This document shows, piece by piece, positions 14,417 to 16,694 of a stretch of 16,694 nt of DNA. The number at the start of each line of letters is the position of its first letter. Position 1 is the first letter of the stretch. The DNA is taken from positions 1 to 16,694 of the forward strand of contig CAZMMV010000033.1 of the NCBI GenBank assembly GCA_964567475.1. Reading direction: 5' to 3'. The position numbers were made by a program, and so were the translations under genes. The DNA comes from CAZMMV01 sp964567475 (lineage in GTDB: Bacteria; Bacillota; Clostridia; Tissierellales; Tissierellaceae). The notes under the pieces are model-generated. The model had not been told where the DNA came from. It did not search any database and saw only the letters and a program-made list of their open reading frames with translations.

Positions 14417-15832
14417 ATGAATAAATCTAAAAAAAGGAAGTCGTGGAAAATGATAATCATAATTATCTTAATCGTTGTAATTTCTTATCATGGTTTTAAG
14501 ACACCAGTACATGAAGGAACTTCCCTAAAAGGTGAAATGAGGAATAGTCAGGTTGAGTTTATTTATGATTTAACTTATGAGAAAGACAAATCATTGGTTT
14601 ATGAACAACATATTTTTTCTAAGATTAAGAGTATGATTGAAGATGCTGAAGATTTTATTGTAGTTGATATGTTTTTATTTAATGATGATTATGATAAGAA
14701 AGATAATTATAGGAATGTTTCTGGTGAATTAACGGATAGTTTGATTCAACAAAAGAAAAAAGTTCCAAATTTAGAAGTTGTATTCATTACTGATGAAATT
14801 AACACTTTTTATGGCTCATATCTTTCAAAAAACTTAGAAAGGTTAAGAAATAATGGTATTGAAGTGGTAATTACTAACTTGGAAAAGATAAGAGATCCAA
14901 ATCCTTCATATGCAGGTTTATGGAGATTAGCATTTAAAAATTTAGATACAAATGGTAGAGGGAGACTTCCTAATCCATTTAGTTCGGATTCTTCTAAGGT
15001 AACTTTACCTTCATATTTAAAAGTTTTAAATATGAAGGCTAATCATAGAAAAGTATTAATTACTGAAAATGAAACCCTGGTTGCTTCTTTTAATCCACAT
15101 GATGCTAGTAGTAATCATTCTAATATTGCCTTAGCAGTTAAGGGAGAAATAATTAATGATTTATTAGAAACAGAAAATGCAGTTGTAAGCTTTTCAGGTG
15201 GAAAACCTTTTAATTTTAGTGTTAATGATTCCTCAGGAGGCAAGGATAAAGCTCAGGTTCTTACTGAAGGAAAAATCAAACAAGAATTAATTAAAGAGAT
15301 TAAAAACACTCAGAAAGGTGATGCAATCCAGATGGCTATGTTTTATTTATCAGAACAAGAGCTTATAAAGGAATTGATAATCGCTAGTGATAGGGGTGTG
15401 GATATAAAGATTATTCTTGATGCAAACAAAGATGCATTTGGAAGGGAAAAGAATGGTATCCCAAATAGACCTGTTGCTTATAAATTAGTAAAGGATTCTA
15501 ATGAGAAAATTGGGGTGAGATGGTATAGTACTCACGGAGAACAGTTTCACAGTAAAGTCACTATTTTTTTAAAAAAAGATCAGACTATTGTAATAGGAGG
15601 ATCAGCTAATCTTACTCGTAGAAATATTGGGGATTATAATTTGGAAACAGATTTAAAAGTAATTTTACCAAGTGAAAGTTCTGAGTCCATAAAAATAAAG
15701 AAATATTTTAAAAGAATATGGAATAATGAAGATGCAGAATACACTTTAGATTTTGAAGCATATAAAGAAAACTCAATAATAAAAAAATCCTTGTATTATA
15801 TTCAAGAAAAAACAGGATTATCTAGCTTTTAA
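14417..15832 (+). CDS. Membrane-anchored phospholipase D-like protein
   Basis: The ATG at 14417 is preceded by AAGGAGAAGGAG; the frame also opens at a TTG (14387), but that would place the ribosome site inside the coding region. The 471-residue protein starts with a lysine-rich stretch and one hydrophobic segment (about 12-26), so it is probably anchored with the rest outside the cell. Two PLD-type halves are visible: NHRKVLITENE (H210, K212, E217) and FHSKVTIFL (H378, K380), the latter followed by GGSANLTRRN. The acidic residue of the HxK(x)4D motif is Glu in the first half and Leu in the second, and the first half has ASFNP instead of GSxN. Catalysis is likely but the substrate is open: phospholipase, cardiolipin-synthase-like transfer or nuclease are all possible. 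Its location after mprF suggests a phospholipid role. Confidence 0.75.
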   Translation: MNKSKKRKSWKMIIIIILIVVISYHGFKTPVHEGTSLKGEMRNSQVEFIYDLTYEKDKSLVYEQHIFSKIKSMIEDAEDFIVVDMFLFNDDYDKKDNYRNVSGELTDSLIQQKKKVPNLEVVFITDEINTFYGSYLSKNLERLRNNGIEVVITNLEKIRDPNPSYAGLWRLAFKNLDTNGRGRLPNPFSSDSSKVTLPSYLKVLNMKANHRKVLITENETLVASFNPHDASSNHSNIALAVKGEIINDLLETENAVVSFSGGKPFNFSVNDSSGGKDKAQVLTEGKIKQELIKEIKNTQKGDAIQMAMFYLSEQELIKELIIASDRGVDIKIILDANKDAFGREKNGIPNRPVAYKLVKDSNEKIGVRWYSTHGEQFHSKVTIFLKKDQTIVIGGSANLTRRNIGDYNLETDLKVILPSESSESIKIKKYFKRIWNNEDAEYTLDFEAYKENSIIKKSLYYIQEKTGLSSF

Positions 15833-15893
15833 AAATTAGATAAATAAACTGTTTGATATGCTATAGACGGAAATTATCAGAGGGGCTACATAT

Positions 15894-15935
15894 ATAGATA
15901 TTATCTATTGGGAATAAGTAAATATCTACTATAGA
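15894..15935 (+). promoter_or_regulatory. Weak promoter candidate and small palindrome upstream of pstS
   Basis: ATAGATA-T-TATCTAT (15894-15908) is a perfect 7-bp inverted repeat. It overlaps a possible -35 TTGGGA (15908-15913) with TATAGA 16 bases further on (15930-15935). Both hexamers are imperfect and no recognisable Pho box is present, so phosphate control is not shown. I see no terminator after the PLD-like gene, so read-through from upstream is also possible. Confidence 0.25.
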
Positions 15936-15996
15936 ATAAACAATGGAGAGAGAATATTTAAAATAAAAAAAATAATTTTATCTAGGAGGATATTTG

Positions 15997-16694
15997 ATGG
16001 AAAAACGAATTGCTTTATTCTTATCTGTTATTTTAGTATTTGGATTAGTTATAACTGGCTGTGGAAATGAAGATAAAGTCGGAGATGAAGGTGAGGAATT
16101 TAAATCTGAAATTACTTTTAATGGTTCATCTACATTAGCACCTGTAATGTCTACTTTAGCAACAACATTTATTGAAGAGTATACTACTTGGGACAAGGTA
16201 GATCCTGATTTCCCAGACAAAAACATATCTATATATGTTTCTGCAGGAGGATCTGGAGCTGGTGTTAAGGCAGCTTTAGAAGGAACTAGTGATTTTGGAA
16301 TGTTAGCAAGAGAAATCAAGGATGAAGAAAAAGAAAAATTGGGGGAAATGGAAGCATTTACACTAGGTATTGATGCATTAACTATTTCAATAAATCCAGA
16401 AAACCCATTAAACAAGATAAAAGATGACTTGAGTTCAGAAGAGATAAAGAAAATATTTTCAGGAGAATATAAATTTTGGGATGATGTAGATAATAGTCTA
16501 GAACATAAAGAAATAGTAGTTGTTATAAGAGATTTAGGTGGTGGCGCTCATGGTGTATTTCAAAAGAGTATAATGGGAGATACAGATGTTAGAGAAGATG
16601 CTATACAAGCTCCTTCTATGGGTGCATTGGTAACTAAAATAATAGAAAACAAAGATGCTATAGGATATGCTTCTTTTGGTATGGTTAATCAAAA
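15997..16694 (+). CDS. pstS: PstS-type phosphate-binding lipoprotein (partial, runs off the window)
   Basis: The first 232 codons of a substrate-binding lipoprotein for high-affinity phosphate uptake by a PstSCAB ABC transporter are present. AGGAGG lies 7 bases before the ATG. A signal peptide ends in the lipobox VITGC, with C22 as the lipidated residue. The mature part has the typical FNGSSTLAPV (41-50), SAGGSGAGVKAALEG (82-96) and SDFGMLARE (98-106) segments, in which the first serines and the SGAG loop contact phosphate in known PstS proteins. The later segment reads RDLGGGAHGVF (178-188), where PstS usually has R-x-x-GSGT-R; the Ser and Thr are replaced, so another oxyanion or a variant site is possible. 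The 3' end and any pstCAB genes lie beyond the window. Confidence 0.85.
   Translation, partial: MEKRIALFLSVILVFGLVITGCGNEDKVGDEGEEFKSEITFNGSSTLAPVMSTLATTFIEEYTTWDKVDPDFPDKNISIYVSAGGSGAGVKAALEGTSDFGMLAREIKDEEKEKLGEMEAFTLGIDALTISINPENPLNKIKDDLSSEEIKKIFSGEYKFWDDVDNSLEHKEIVVVIRDLGGGAHGVFQKSIMGDTDVREDAIQAPSMGALVTKIIENKDAIGYASFGMVNQ

Noticed and set aside
15833..15996. Pho box upstream of pstS
   Set aside because: No direct repeats of a TT(A/T)ACA-like PhoP/PhoB element could be recognised by eye.
15978..16415. Minus-strand open frame of 145 codons opposite pstS
   Set aside because: It is antisense to a clear lipoprotein gene with signal peptide, lipobox and ribosome site, and shows no recognisable domain of its own.

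Overview
The window looks like chromosome from a low-GC Gram-positive anaerobe, most likely Clostridia or Tissierellia. Reasons: strongly AT-rich DNA, heavy ATA/AGA codon use in the biosynthetic genes, AGGAGG-type ribosome binding sites with several TTG starts, sigma-A-like promoters, U-tailed intrinsic terminators, and the gene families (MprF, ABC-F ATPase, ferredoxin-like-domain DAHP synthase, Mrp/Mbh-type antiporter subunits). No rRNA, tRNA, CRISPR array or insertion sequence was seen.

Layout. (1) 1-2611, plus strand: the end of a cation antiporter or energy-conserving hydrogenase locus. It holds a DUF4040/MbhD-like scrap, an antiporter subunit that lacks its N-terminal half, and an intact 632-residue antiporter subunit. 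The first two pieces look like the scar of an internal deletion (or an assembly join). (2) 2626-2716: convergent terminators. (3) 2692-5517, minus strand: DAHP synthase (aroF) followed by an ABC-F ATPase. (4) 5518-5909: a divergent control region. It carries a sigma-A promoter pair pointing outward and a long aroF leader ending in a strong intrinsic terminator with a competing hairpin, so transcription attenuation of aroF is likely. (5) 5910-11504, plus strand: a tight operon aroB-aroK-aroA-aroC-aroE-aroD. (6) 11505-15832: an MprF-like aminoacyl-phosphatidylglycerol synthase/flippase and a membrane-anchored phospholipase-D-like protein, each preceded by a near-copy of the same terminator-promoter segment. 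(7) 15997-16694: the start of a PstS-type phosphate-binding lipoprotein, cut by the window end.

How the genes work together. AroF makes DAHP from phosphoenolpyruvate and erythrose 4-phosphate, and AroB, AroD, AroE, AroK, AroA and AroC carry it to chorismate. All seven enzymes of the common aromatic pathway are therefore encoded here, with the committed step on a separate, separately regulated transcript. The MprF and PLD-like proteins both point to membrane phospholipids. The antiporter and PstS genes are edge fragments of other systems.

The most interesting candidates are the aroF leader RNA, the deletion scar in the antiporter locus, the repeated regulatory segment around mprF, and a triple 10-mer array upstream of the ABC-F gene. 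No wholly new multi-gene system is evident.
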